From CAYXDO01 sp964463485 (GTDB lineage Bacteria; Myxococcota; Kuafuiibacteriia; Kuafuiibacteriales; Kuafuiibacteriaceae), in assembly GCA_964463485.1 (NCBI GenBank), contig CAYXDO010000015.1, forward strand, positions 1-64,000: a DNA stretch of 64,000 nucleotides, in the 5' to 3' direction. Below, piece after piece: positions 46,723 through 55,999 of the stretch. The notes beneath the pieces were generated by a model. It had not been told where the DNA came from and searched no databases. It saw only the letters and a program-made list of their open reading frames with translations. Every line of letters begins with the position of its first letter. Within the stretch, counting starts at the first letter, position 1. Made by a program: the position numbers and the translations under genes.

Positions 46723-47715
46723 GTGCTCATCTCCATCGTCATACCGATGCTTGACGAAGCGGGGAGCCTGCCGAGCCTCCACGCGGAGCTCGTCAAAGTC
46801 ATCGAATCGAGTGGTCTCGAGGCGGAGGTCATCTTCGTCGACGACGGAAGCACGGACGCGACGTGGCGAGAGCTCGAAGCCATGACCCGACAGGATTCCA
46901 GAGTCGTGGCCCTTCGCCTGCGGCGCCGATTCGGCAAGGCCGCTGCGCTCTCGGCGGGCTTTGCGTTGTCGCGAGGCGAGCTCATCGTGACCTTGGATGG
47001 AGATGGCCAAGACGACCCGATGGAGGTTCCTCGGTGCTTGCGCGCGATCGATGAGGGCCTCGACGTCGTGGTCGGGTGGAAGCGCGATCGAAGGGACCCA
47101 TTTACCAGGGTCCTCGCCAGCCGAATATTCAACCTCACGGAGAGCCTGCTCAGCGGGTTGCGGCTTCACGATCATAACTCGGGGCTGAAGGCGATGCGTC
47201 GCGCAGTGGTGTCGGAGGTGCGGTTGCACGGGGAGCTCCATCGCTTCATTCCCGCGCTCGCTCATGCTCGCGGCTTCCGGGTGGGAGAGATTCCGGTGAA
47301 TCACCGGCCGCGTAAGTTTGGAAAATCCAAGTACGGCTTGTCGCGGTACGTCTGGGGACTCCTCGATCTATTGATGGTCCGCCTGCTCGTGGGTTATCGC
47401 AGCCGGCCCCAACACGTGTTGGGTCTCTTGGGCTTCGGCTCCTTCTTCGCTGGCGGGACCGGGCTGAGTTACCTCGCGGCCACGTGGATCGCCCGTTTTT
47501 ATCGAGCGGACGAATACCTTCCGCTCGCGTCACGGCCACTGACTTTGTATTCGGTGGCCGCCCTCGTCTTCGGCGCCCAGATGCTGTCCTTGGGATTTCT
47601 CGCGGGACTCCTGCCCGTCTACAGCTCCCGAGATGAGGATCATTACAGCATCAAGGGAGTCATCGACTCCCGCCGGCCCCTCGACGTGTCCGCGCAGGAG
47701 AAGAGAGGAACGTGA
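46723..47715 (+). CDS. Polyprenyl-phosphate glycosyltransferase (GtrB/DPM1-like)
   Basis: 330 residues, GTG at 46723. GT2 domain with SIVIPMLDEAGSLPSLHAEL, FVDDGSTDATW, the DGDGQDDP acid motif and VVGWKRDRRDP, which mark enzymes loading sugar onto a polyprenyl phosphate. Two C-terminal membrane helices (GLLGFGSFFAGGTGLSYLA and LTLYSVAALVFGAQMLSLGF) follow an amphipathic segment. The GTGA overlap with the ABC gene suggests that the lipid-linked sugar is flipped by it. Confidence 0.93.
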   Translation: MLISIVIPMLDEAGSLPSLHAELVKVIESSGLEAEVIFVDDGSTDATWRELEAMTRQDSRVVALRLRRRFGKAAALSAGFALSRGELIVTLDGDGQDDPMEVPRCLRAIDEGLDVVVGWKRDRRDPFTRVLASRIFNLTESLLSGLRLHDHNSGLKAMRRAVVSEVRLHGELHRFIPALAHARGFRVGEIPVNHRPRKFGKSKYGLSRYVWGLLDLLMVRLLVGYRSRPQHVLGLLGFGSFFAGGTGLSYLAATWIARFYRADEYLPLASRPLTLYSVAALVFGAQMLSLGFLAGLLPVYSSRDEDHYSIKGVIDSRRPLDVSAQEKRGT

Positions 47716-49544
47716 ATTCGAGAGAGCCCGGAGTGACCAACTCAGCTCGCCCGGGACTTCTCGAGGCGATGGGCGCGACCTGGTCGATGCTAGCCGTCAA
47801 GGATCGGCGTCGCCTGCTCGGACTCGTGGGGCTGCTCGTGATCGGCGCTGGACTGGAGGCGCTCGGAGTTGGATCGATCTTGCCGATCGTCCTCATGATC
47901 ACTCGAGGTGAGTCAGCGGCTGCCCCGGGCTTGTCGCCCAAGCTCTACGCGGTGCTCGAGCGACTCACTTCGGGAGTCGGTCCTCCTGCGGTGGCGCTGC
48001 TCGTAGTCGGCGTCTTCGTTGTCAAGAACGGCTTTCTCTCCCTGACCGCGTACCTGCAATTTCGTTTCATCAATCGCTTGCAGGTAGAGGCGGGAGAGGA
48101 GTTGTTTCGCCTTTACATGAGTCTGCCGTACGTCGATCATCTGGGTTCGAACCCGGCGCATCTGCTGAGGGACATCGACTCGGACGTCAAGCTCGCCCAT
48201 CAAAAGGTGCTGCGCGCGATGATTCAGCTCCTCACGGAGGCCTTCGTTCTCTCTGCCATCACGCTCCTGCTCGCGCTGCTCGATCCAGCCGTCGCGATCG
48301 CGGCGTTTGGGGTTTGTGGGGCGATGGGTTGGGCGTTTCACAGACTGATTAGGCGAAAGAGCGCTGGCTTGGGGCTTGCGGAGCGTCGGGCTCGGGGTCG
48401 AATCAACGAGCTCGTCCTGCAAGGGTTGCACTCCCTTCGTGAGACGAAGGTTCTCGGACGCGAGGGCTTCTTCATCGCCGGTTTCGCGGAGGAGGCTCGA
48501 CTGTTTTCGCGCGCGCACCTTTTCAACCAAATGGCGACGACGACCCCGTACTACGTTCTCGAGACGGTCGTGGCGGCAAGTCTGCTCCTGGTCCTGTGGT
48601 TGGGTCTGGTTCGGGGGTATGAGTTGTCGACGCTGGCTCCGGTCTTGGCTGTGTTCGTGGTCGCCGCGCTCCGCCTCGCCCCTTCGCTCAATCGAACGCT
48701 CGGAGCGGTCGAGTCGATGAGGTTCCACGGCCCCTCCGTGCGGGCGCTGTTGGCGAATCGCTCGCGGGCACGTGCGAGTATCCTCGTCGAGGTGACGATG
48801 GGCGAACGAATCGAGCTGACGAATTCCATCCAGCTCCGAGGAGTTTCGTTCTCCTATCCCGACTCGCGTCGCCGCGCGCTCACCGAAGTCGAGCTTACCA
48901 TCCCTCACGGCACGATTTTCGGCCTCGTCGGCCCCACCGGTAGCGGTAAGACCACGACGGCCGATCTCGTACTGGGGCTGCTGCGCCCTCAAAGTGGGGA
49001 AATCCTCGTCGACGGGAAAGACATCTTCCGCGGCCTCGAGAGTTGGCGGGATCAGGTCGCGTATGTACCGCAGACCGTCTATCTCACGGACGACACGATT
49101 CGTCGAAACGTCGCCTTCGCCCTGCCGCCCGAGCGAATCGACGAGGCCGCGGTACTCAGGGCGCTGGAAGGCGCGCGGCTCCTCGACTTCGTACGCTCGC
49201 TCCCCAAGGGGCTCGAAACCGTCGTGGGAGAAGCGGGAGCTAGGCTCTCGGCGGGGGAGCGTCAGCGGATTGGAATCGCCCGCGCGCTGTATCGACCGGG
49301 CCGACTCCTCGTCCTAGACGAGTCCACCTCGGCGCTCGATTTGGAAACCGAGCGGCAAATCTGCGAGACGATTTCGAGCCTACGCAAGGATCGGACGATC
49401 CTGATCATCGCTCATCGGCCCAGCACGATCGAGTCATGCGACCAGGTCTGCCTGCTATCAGAAGGTCGTATCATGCGGATCGGAGCTCCACGAGAGGTGA
49501 TGGGCGAAGGTTTCGGAGTGGCCTCGGCTGGGGCGCTTTCATGA
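47712..49544 (+). CDS. ABC transporter, fused permease-ATPase (lipid-linked glycan flippase-like)
   Basis: 610 residues. About six membrane helices in the first 330 residues (LLGLVGLLVIGAGLEALG onward), then an ATPase with Walker A GPTGSGKTTTAD, Q-loop YVPQTVYLTD, signature LSAGERQRIGIARALY and Walker B LLVLDESTSAL. The half-transporter layout matches MsbA/PglK-type flippases. GTG start overlaps the upstream GT by 4 bp; the stop overlaps the next GT by 4 bp (ATGA). Likely exports the lipid-linked sugar made here. Confidence 0.93.
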   Translation: MNSREPGVTNSARPGLLEAMGATWSMLAVKDRRRLLGLVGLLVIGAGLEALGVGSILPIVLMITRGESAAAPGLSPKLYAVLERLTSGVGPPAVALLVVGVFVVKNGFLSLTAYLQFRFINRLQVEAGEELFRLYMSLPYVDHLGSNPAHLLRDIDSDVKLAHQKVLRAMIQLLTEAFVLSAITLLLALLDPAVAIAAFGVCGAMGWAFHRLIRRKSAGLGLAERRARGRINELVLQGLHSLRETKVLGREGFFIAGFAEEARLFSRAHLFNQMATTTPYYVLETVVAASLLLVLWLGLVRGYELSTLAPVLAVFVVAALRLAPSLNRTLGAVESMRFHGPSVRALLANRSRARASILVEVTMGERIELTNSIQLRGVSFSYPDSRRRALTEVELTIPHGTIFGLVGPTGSGKTTTADLVLGLLRPQSGEILVDGKDIFRGLESWRDQVAYVPQTVYLTDDTIRRNVAFALPPERIDEAAVLRALEGARLLDFVRSLPKGLETVVGEAGARLSAGERQRIGIARALYRPGRLLVLDESTSALDLETERQICETISSLRKDRTILIIAHRPSTIESCDQVCLLSEGRIMRIGAPREVMGEGFGVASAGALS

Positions 49545-50524
49545 GTAGCGGGAGCCGTCCGCTTCGGCCTCAGTCGGGTCGGGATGAGAGCTCAACTCCG
49601 ACCGCGCCGTCGAATCCGGGAAACGGAGGCCAGGTCGCCCTGAGTGTCGTGATTCCAGCATACCAGATGCGCGACGAGCTCGCGTCGTGCCTCGATGCGT
49701 TGATGTCGGAGCGCTCCGACGCGGGAGTTTCTTTCGAGGTGATTGTCGTCGAGAGCTCTGGAGATTCGACCGCCGCCGACCTGGCCGATCGATTCACCGA
49801 GGTGACTTTCGTGGACGTTGGCGCCCGCGCGTTCGCAGGAGAGGCTCGGAACATCGGCGCACGGCGCGCGAGAGCCCCTATCATCGCTTTTCTCGACGCG
49901 GACTGTATCATCGAGCCAGGCTGGGTCGAGGCCACGATTCGGTCCCATGAGTCCGTGGACGCGATCGTCGGCGGAGCCGTGCTTCCGCGGCCGCCGATTT
50001 CGGCGAGCGGCCTCCTGCTCTTCGCGATCGAATTCTCGGAGTTCCTTCCTCGGGGGAAGCGTCGCGAGATGCGCTTCGTTCCTTCGTATAGCATGTCGCT
50101 TCGCTCGTCGACGATGGCGGCGACTGGCGGGTTCAGTGCCGAGCTCGAAGTCTCCGAAGATGTCGCATTTTGTGCAGCCGCGCGACGCGCGGGCCGACGC
50201 GTGTTGTTCGAGCCTTCCGTTCGCGTCCGTCACGTCGACCGATCTGGGTTCCAACGAGCGCTCGGGAGGCTTCACAAGCTGGGGGAGGGGTCGGGGCGAG
50301 CGAGAGTGTTGCATGAGCTTCACGGGAGCTTCATCGCGCGTTTCAGACCACTCGTACCCTTGTTGGTTCCCTACCGATTCGCCATGATTTTCGGGCGCGT
50401 CGCCGCGAGTGACCACGGTATCGAGCGGGCGCTCGCGTACGCGCTCGGCGCTCCGATCGTGCTCCTCGGCTTGGGCTCGTGGGCGCATGGGTTCTGGGTC
50501 GGGATCAAAGAGGCGAGTCCTTGA
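49541..50524 (+). CDS. Membrane-anchored glycosyltransferase family 2
   Basis: 327 residues from the ATG that overlaps the ABC stop (49541-49544). GT-A features: LSVVIPAYQMRDELASCLDA, IVVESSGDST, GEARNIGARRAR, AFLDADCIIEPGWV and a late acid motif SEDVAF. One C-terminal hydrophobic helix (ALAYALGAPIVLLGLGSWAH). Its stop overlaps the next gene's TTG start. Confidence 0.92.
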   Translation: MSSGSRPLRPQSGRDESSTPTAPSNPGNGGQVALSVVIPAYQMRDELASCLDALMSERSDAGVSFEVIVVESSGDSTAADLADRFTEVTFVDVGARAFAGEARNIGARRARAPIIAFLDADCIIEPGWVEATIRSHESVDAIVGGAVLPRPPISASGLLLFAIEFSEFLPRGKRREMRFVPSYSMSLRSSTMAATGGFSAELEVSEDVAFCAAARRAGRRVLFEPSVRVRHVDRSGFQRALGRLHKLGEGSGRARVLHELHGSFIARFRPLVPLLVPYRFAMIFGRVAASDHGIERALAYALGAPIVLLGLGSWAHGFWVGIKEASP

Positions 50525-51987
50525 AACGGCTCCCGCTGGCAGACCGGGTCACTCGCGCGTTGCTGGTGATGTCACTGGTCGTGCTGGTCGGCCGGGTGCT
50601 CAGCGTGCCGGGCCCCTTCGGTGCCAACGACGTCTCCAGATGGGCCACCATTCGGTCCTTGGTCGACTTCTCGACGTTCGCAGTCGGTCAGCGCATTCGG
50701 GCGCCGGACGGAAGACTGGTCGAAGACAAGCCTCAGGGGACCATCGATCTCGTGTTGGATCCGAGGACTGGATTCTTCTACTCGAGCAAGCCTCCCCTCC
50801 TCTCGACGATCATGGCCGCGGAGTACTGGGCGCTCCATCGCGCCCTGGATTGGCGCATCGATACTCATGAGCCTCAGATCATGAAGGTTCTGCTTCTGAC
50901 GTTCAACGTCACGGCGCTCACGACCTATCTCCTCGTCTTCGCGAGATTTCTCGAAGATTTGAAGATCGTAGGTTGGAGTCGGGCGGTGCTCATCGGGCTC
51001 GCGGGGCTCGGAACCTTCGTCACGACCTTCGCCACGTCGATCACGAATCATGTCCCCGCCGCCGTATCGACATTGCTCTCTGCATACTGCTTCCGCAACG
51101 CCTGGGTTGGCGGAGCGCGGTTGGCTTATTTCGGGGCGGGTCTCTTCGCTGGCGTCGCCGCGAGCCTGGAGATACCAGCCGTGATTTTTTTGGGCGTCGT
51201 CGGGATCGTTCTCGTCGTCAGGAGTCCGCTGCGAACGTTTGGGCTATACTTCCCGGCGGCCTTGATTCCGATGGGGGGGTTTTGGCTCACGAACAGCCTG
51301 TCGTTTGGCGACCCTTTCTTCTTCTACCGACATCCGAAAGACTGGTTTGCGTACCCGGGTGGGTACTGGGACGCGCCGAGCGGCGTCGATCTCTTCGACA
51401 AGGGCCCGGTCGAATACTCGTTTCATTATCTCCTCGGACACCATGGGATCATCTCGCTCACACCCATGTTTTTCTTGGCGATCGTGGGTCTGGTCCGGAC
51501 CAACCAAGCCATTCCGCGAGCTCGGTCTTGGATGGTCGCCGGGCTGATGTGCCCGGCCCTGGTCGGACTTTTGGCCCTGGGTCGCGTCGACGTGCCCGTG
51601 CCGACGGTCGTATCGATGGCGCCTTCCCTCCTGGTTGCCGGGCTCTGCTTCGTCTTGCCATGGAGATGGTTCGAGCGGGCCGGCGCGGATCCGGCAGGGT
51701 TCGATCGAGCCTTCTCGCGAGTCACGATCGCCTGCAGCCTCGTCGTCGCTTCGTTCTACGTCTCTGGCACCTCGAACTACGGCGGGATCGCGGCCGGACC
51801 CCGCTGGTTCATGTGGCTCATGCCGCTGTGGATTGTATTCATGGGCTCGGGGACCGCGGAGTTGCTCGACTCCAAGCGGGGCCGATTCGTGCTCTCGGCG
51901 CTCCTCGCATTCTCTGCCTACTCGGCGCTCAGCCCAGGTGTGAGTGCGTGGACCAATCCCTGGATCTACTCCTTTTTCTTCCGGTGA
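50521..51987 (+). CDS. Polytopic membrane protein (GT39-like), TTG start
   Basis: 488 residues. The TTG at 50521 overlaps the preceding stop (TTGA) and has agagg about 7 bases upstream. Ten or more hydrophobic segments are present (LLVMSLVVLVGRVLSVPG, AAVSTLLSAYCFRNAW, LYFPAALIPMGGFWL). An early acidic, substrate-like loop (RWATIRSLVDFSTFAVG, FYSSKPPLLSTIM) resembles GT39/GT83-type C-glycosyl or lipid-donor transferases, but the match is loose. Its 3' end overlaps the convergent SpeE-like gene by 22 bp. Confidence 0.75.
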   Translation: MKRLPLADRVTRALLVMSLVVLVGRVLSVPGPFGANDVSRWATIRSLVDFSTFAVGQRIRAPDGRLVEDKPQGTIDLVLDPRTGFFYSSKPPLLSTIMAAEYWALHRALDWRIDTHEPQIMKVLLLTFNVTALTTYLLVFARFLEDLKIVGWSRAVLIGLAGLGTFVTTFATSITNHVPAAVSTLLSAYCFRNAWVGGARLAYFGAGLFAGVAASLEIPAVIFLGVVGIVLVVRSPLRTFGLYFPAALIPMGGFWLTNSLSFGDPFFFYRHPKDWFAYPGGYWDAPSGVDLFDKGPVEYSFHYLLGHHGIISLTPMFFLAIVGLVRTNQAIPRARSWMVAGLMCPALVGLLALGRVDVPVPTVVSMAPSLLVAGLCFVLPWRWFERAGADPAGFDRAFSRVTIACSLVVASFYVSGTSNYGGIAAGPRWFMWLMPLWIVFMGSGTAELLDSKRGRFVLSALLAFSAYSALSPGVSAWTNPWIYSFFFR

Positions 51988-54368
51988 ACCTCGAGCGTTC
52001 CAAATGGAATCACCGCCAGGCCCAAGTAGATCGCTGCGCCGAGCGCAATGGCCACGTCGAACCCGAGCGCATGCGAGATCGGGAGGTTGAATCCCGCAGC
52101 GAGTACAGCTGCCACTGAGTTTACGGCGAGGGCCCACGGGACGAGGCTCGAGTCGGACGCGGACAGCGCGCTCAGGCCCCGTGGAAAAACGAGGCCGAGA
52201 CCGAAACCGGCCGGCGCGAGCGCGACCACACACCCGAGCATGCGCAGCGCAACCTCCGATCCGAGGAGGGTTGCCTTGGCGAGGTCGAGCGCGAAGAGCG
52301 AACCCAAAGAGCCCAGAGCGGCCAAGACGAGCGCGCCCCTGATTCCACGACCCGCGGCCCTGGTCGACCATCTACTGCCCAGCCCGGTAAAGACGATCAG
52401 GCCGCCGAGGCCAACGGCCAAGCTCTGACCAGGCCGCCCGACCAAGAGCTCGAGCTTTTGGAGGAGTCCGAGCTCGACCATCATGAACCCGCTCCCGGCG
52501 CCGAAGAACAGAAGCAGAAACTTCACCCGCTCGGAAACGTGGGCGCGAGAAGTTTCCTCCGCGCGGCGAATGCCGCGAAACCGTCGCAGGAGCAGAGGAC
52601 CCAAGATGAGTATGACGGCGACCCCCGCGAACGCGGCGAGCGCCTCGCGGCGTCGGACTTTGTGCTCGAAGTCCGCCCGAAAACCCAGCCGGTCCAATTC
52701 GGTTGGAAGTCTCGGCCACAAATACGCCGACGGTGGGAGCAAATCATAGACGAACGGACGTTCATCACCGTCAGGTAACAGGCGCAAGCCGAGGGGGTTC
52801 TGTTCCAACACAGAGACTGGATCGTCGGCGTGGAGCAGGTCGTAATACGGGTTTCCTGGCTGGGAATGACGGGGAGCATACAGAAATCGGCCCGACTCTC
52901 CCGCGGCGATGCGCGTCAGGTCGGCGTCCGAGAAGCCGTGCGGCTTGATCAGGATCCGTGATTGATCGTGAGGGTCCCACCAAGCACGAGTCGCGCCCGA
53001 AACCACGGCCATGGCGTCACTCGCCCGTCCGGGACCGAGGGTGGAGTCGAGGACCTCGCGCACGGTAGCGGCCAATTTGAGCTTGTTGGTGTTCAGCACG
53101 GTGAGTTGACCCCCAGGAGCGAGGTGGTCGATGAGTTGGGCAACTCCCTGGCGAGTATACAAGAAACCCATGGCCTCGGTCAGCACGCCTCCGAAGGCCG
53201 CATATCCGGCCCCGGTCCAGGAGACGACTATGCAATCGAACTTACGAGCGTCGCGAGCCAAAAATCCCCGAGCCTCATCGATGACGAGCTCTATGTTGGG
53301 TTTGTCGAAAAACTCCGCGAGGTGGAAGTCGGTCTGAGACCGAGGCCAGTCCACGACCTGCGGCAGCAGCTCGACGCCCGTGATCCGAGCGCGCCCGCCA
53401 AGCGCGGCGTCGATCTGAATCATGTCCCAGCCGGCTCCGGCCAAGAGGACGAGCACAGAATTTCTGGGACATGCGGCCAGCGCTAGCTCAACGGCCTCGT
53501 CTGGGTCAGAGAGACTGCCTGGGTCATAGGGAACGATCGTCGCATGACCCCGTCCCTCCTCATGCGCCATGACGTAGCGCGTGCCTCCGGCCTCCTCGAT
53601 TCTCAGCGCTGCGACCCGGGTGAGTGCGGTCCAGGTGTGCCATAGCTCCGTCACGGAGCCGCTCATGGAGCGGCTGAGTTTTCGGAGATCCGGTCTAGGC
53701 TCGAACGACTCGGCGACCTTTGGAAGGAGCAGGAGGCTGGAGGACGCCGCGAGCGCCAGACACACTCCCAGGAGCTTCTGGCTCCGCGAGTAAAGCCCCG
53801 CGCAGCAGAAGGCCAAACCGACGACGAACGCGAGAGGAGGTGCGAATCCACCGAGCTCGAGCAGGGCCACGGCGAGCACACACCCCGCCGCGGCGCCGAA
53901 GAGGTCGAATGAGTAAAGGGAGGCGATTCGCTCGGGAAGAGCCGCCGAAAATACCACCGAGTGTGCGACTCCGATGAAGAAGAACGGCAGGCTCATGAGC
54001 GCTCCGATCGCCAGCGCTCCTCGCATCTCGAGCGCCGCCGACTTGGCGACCAACTCATCCAGCGTCGCGGCAGGAAGTCCATTCAGGTGCGACTTGATGC
54101 GCGCGGCCGCGAAGAATAGAACCAAGACGGACACCGCCGCCCCGAGCATGGCCCATGCAGCTTCCTGGCCTGCCCTCGACAGAGTCGGGGGCTCCTTCCT
54201 CAAGCAAACCCAGGCTCCGGCGACCGCCGTGCCAAGCATGGCCACTGACACCGTGTAATATACCGTCGGCGGACCAAAGACGATGCTCAGCACCCGGCTC
54301 GCCAGAATCTCGAGGAGCAGGAGCGTCGCGGAGGCGACGAACACGGACCAAGATAGCCTCACCGTCAC
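51966..54368 (-). CDS. SpeE-like methyltransferase-fold domain flanked by membrane helices
   Basis: 800 residues, GTG at 54368 (overlapping the upstream GT87 stop, GTGA). N-terminal helices (VASATLLLLEILASRVLSIV) are like the SpeE membrane half. The middle (about 270-440) is a spermidine-synthase/methyltransferase fold in which the usual GGGDG becomes LLAGAGWD and the Asp motif is VSWTGAGYAAFGG. A second membrane set follows (KFLLLFFGAGSGFMMVELGL, LGCVVALAPAGFGLGLVFPR). The altered ligand loops suggest a non-polyamine role. It is part of the glycan locus by position. Confidence 0.85.
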   Translation of the reverse strand: MTVRLSWSVFVASATLLLLEILASRVLSIVFGPPTVYYTVSVAMLGTAVAGAWVCLRKEPPTLSRAGQEAAWAMLGAAVSVLVLFFAAARIKSHLNGLPAATLDELVAKSAALEMRGALAIGALMSLPFFFIGVAHSVVFSAALPERIASLYSFDLFGAAAGCVLAVALLELGGFAPPLAFVVGLAFCCAGLYSRSQKLLGVCLALAASSSLLLLPKVAESFEPRPDLRKLSRSMSGSVTELWHTWTALTRVAALRIEEAGGTRYVMAHEEGRGHATIVPYDPGSLSDPDEAVELALAACPRNSVLVLLAGAGWDMIQIDAALGGRARITGVELLPQVVDWPRSQTDFHLAEFFDKPNIELVIDEARGFLARDARKFDCIVVSWTGAGYAAFGGVLTEAMGFLYTRQGVAQLIDHLAPGGQLTVLNTNKLKLAATVREVLDSTLGPGRASDAMAVVSGATRAWWDPHDQSRILIKPHGFSDADLTRIAAGESGRFLYAPRHSQPGNPYYDLLHADDPVSVLEQNPLGLRLLPDGDERPFVYDLLPPSAYLWPRLPTELDRLGFRADFEHKVRRREALAAFAGVAVILILGPLLLRRFRGIRRAEETSRAHVSERVKFLLLFFGAGSGFMMVELGLLQKLELLVGRPGQSLAVGLGGLIVFTGLGSRWSTRAAGRGIRGALVLAALGSLGSLFALDLAKATLLGSEVALRMLGCVVALAPAGFGLGLVFPRGLSALSASDSSLVPWALAVNSVAAVLAAGFNLPISHALGFDVAIALGAAIYLGLAVIPFGTLEVHRKKKE

Positions 54369-55762
54369 GGGTCCTCCGGGGCACTCGAAGACGGCTCATT
54401 TCGCTCCCTCAGCGGGAAGCGAGCGCTCGAGATTCCAAGCCAGGCCACGATTCCGATCAAGAGAGCATTTCGAAGGACCAAGATGGTGACCGTCGGTGCG
54501 CTCAGCGCTGGAATGAGTCCTAATTCGTCCACAAGCTCGTCTCCCAAGTGCGAAACGAAGTGCTGACGATAGACCCAGTCCGTGGCCAAATACACCAGAG
54601 TGATGAGACCCATCAGGATCGGAAGCTCGCGAGGTCGAAGGACCTCGAGCCCTACGACGCAAGCCATGGGTACGAGCCAGATGAGGTACTGCGGAGAGAG
54701 GACCTTGGAAGCAACGACGAACCCGAGAATCGCAACCAAGAGTAAGCCCAGCTCGTTTTCGCGCCTTGCTCGCAGGGTGCACGACGCCACGATGACGCCC
54801 TGCGCGAGCAGAGAGAGCGTCGACAGGGACCCAGCGATCGAAGTCTCGAGCTCGAACGTGTGGAACGCGAGCACAGCGCGGGCGTCGAGACCGAGAGGGC
54901 GCAACATGAGTACCAAACTCGACCATACCGACTCGATCTCGAGCCCTCGCACCGCGTGGAAATGAAGAAACCTGAGCGCACCGGCTCCCGCGTCCAGATG
55001 AGGAAGAAAAGTCGCACCGATCGCAGCTCCAACGGCGACAAGGCCGATCGCCGCTCGTCTCCGGCTCGCTCTCCACCGACTCGCGAAGAGAACCGGGACG
55101 GCCGCGGCCGGAAAAATCTTCAGCGCCACGCATCCGCCCAAGGCCGCATCGGCGGCGAGGTGTCGCTGACGATTCCAGAGACACAAGAACGCGGAGATTC
55201 CTGTCAGGAGCGCCACGTCGAGTCGGTCGTAGAGGACCGACGGCACGAGAGCGGGACCGAGCGCGTATACGATGGCGCCTAGCCCCGCGCGCCGGGCCGA
55301 GTATCGAGACAGAAAGTGGAGGAACGCCACGAATCCAAGAACGTCCAGCCCGGCCATCAAAGCGCGAAACCGGTGATAGTAGACGAGCAGGACTCGGAGG
55401 CGGAGCTTGTCAGCGGGCTCGATGCGCGACCCTGCTACGGCGCCTAGAGGATAGATGTCGCGCTCATCCAGATCCACGAGCTGCCGCCGGAAATTGGGAA
55501 ACCAGCCCACGAGAGTCGGATCTCTGATTTCGCGGGCCGAAATGCCCAGCGATGGCAACGCGATCAGCCACCACGCAGGGGGTGGATATTCGACCTGGAT
55601 GTCTCGATACATCGAACCGCCGAGCTTCCAAGCCACGACGCGCTCGTGGTAGCGAACCACATCGGTGCCGCCCGTGAGCGACTCTACCTCGAGCAGAACG
55701 AACGCGCGGGTGATCACGAACAGCAGCACACCCGGCAAGAGCCAGCCTAGTCTCTTTTTCAT
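54365..55762 (-). CDS. GT87-like polyprenol-linked mannosyltransferase
   Basis: 465 residues, ATG at 55762. Multi-helix membrane protein whose first loop carries the GT-C/GT87 pattern (YHERVVAWKLGGSMYRDIQV, EYPPPAWWL). Later helices include FLHFLSRYSARR, LYDRLDVALLTG and VLSPQYLIWLVPM. GT-C enzymes use lipid-linked sugars on the outer face. The 4-bp overlap with the SpeE-like gene makes a two-gene operon. Confidence 0.85.
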   Translation of the reverse strand: MKKRLGWLLPGVLLFVITRAFVLLEVESLTGGTDVVRYHERVVAWKLGGSMYRDIQVEYPPPAWWLIALPSLGISAREIRDPTLVGWFPNFRRQLVDLDERDIYPLGAVAGSRIEPADKLRLRVLLVYYHRFRALMAGLDVLGFVAFLHFLSRYSARRAGLGAIVYALGPALVPSVLYDRLDVALLTGISAFLCLWNRQRHLAADAALGGCVALKIFPAAAVPVLFASRWRASRRRAAIGLVAVGAAIGATFLPHLDAGAGALRFLHFHAVRGLEIESVWSSLVLMLRPLGLDARAVLAFHTFELETSIAGSLSTLSLLAQGVIVASCTLRARRENELGLLLVAILGFVVASKVLSPQYLIWLVPMACVVGLEVLRPRELPILMGLITLVYLATDWVYRQHFVSHLGDELVDELGLIPALSAPTVTILVLRNALLIGIVAWLGISSARFPLRERNEPSSSAPEDP

Positions 55763-55873
55763 AGATGTCCTGCTCTGGTCCGGACACTCGAGCGACGGTA
55801 CGCTACTCCAAAGCCCAGCCGCTAGCGACTCCAGGGAGTGAGGGAGTGAGATGAGCTCGGTTCAGCCAGCTCT

Positions 55874-55950
55874 GTTCGAAGCCAGCTCGGTTCGAAGCCA
55901 GCTCTGTTCGAAGCCAGCTCCGTTCGAAGCCAGATTCGTTCGAAGCCAAG
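55874..55950. repeat. 16-bp intergenic tandem repeat
   Basis: Five near-identical units starting with gttcgaagccag at exact 16-bp spacing (55874, 55890, 55906, 55922, 55938), preceded by a truncated relative at about 55860. They lie between the GT87 start (55762) and the outer-membrane-factor stop (56000). No ORF is credible here. Confidence 0.88.
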
Positions 55951-55953
55951 TAG

Positions 55954-55982
55954 CCGCAGGCAAGATGCCTGCGGTCCCAGGG
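55954..55982. repeat. Palindromic element, copy 3
   Basis: ccgcaggca-aga-tgcctgcgg followed by tcccaggg, the same core as the two elements at 22.2 and 22.5 kb but with the first stem base pair changed on both sides. It directly follows the 16-bp tandem array. Confidence 0.85.
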
Positions 55983-55999
55983 TAGAGGAAGGAACCTAG

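Noticed and set aside
55858..55982. CRISPR array
   Set aside because: Units are contiguous 16-bp tandem copies without spacers.
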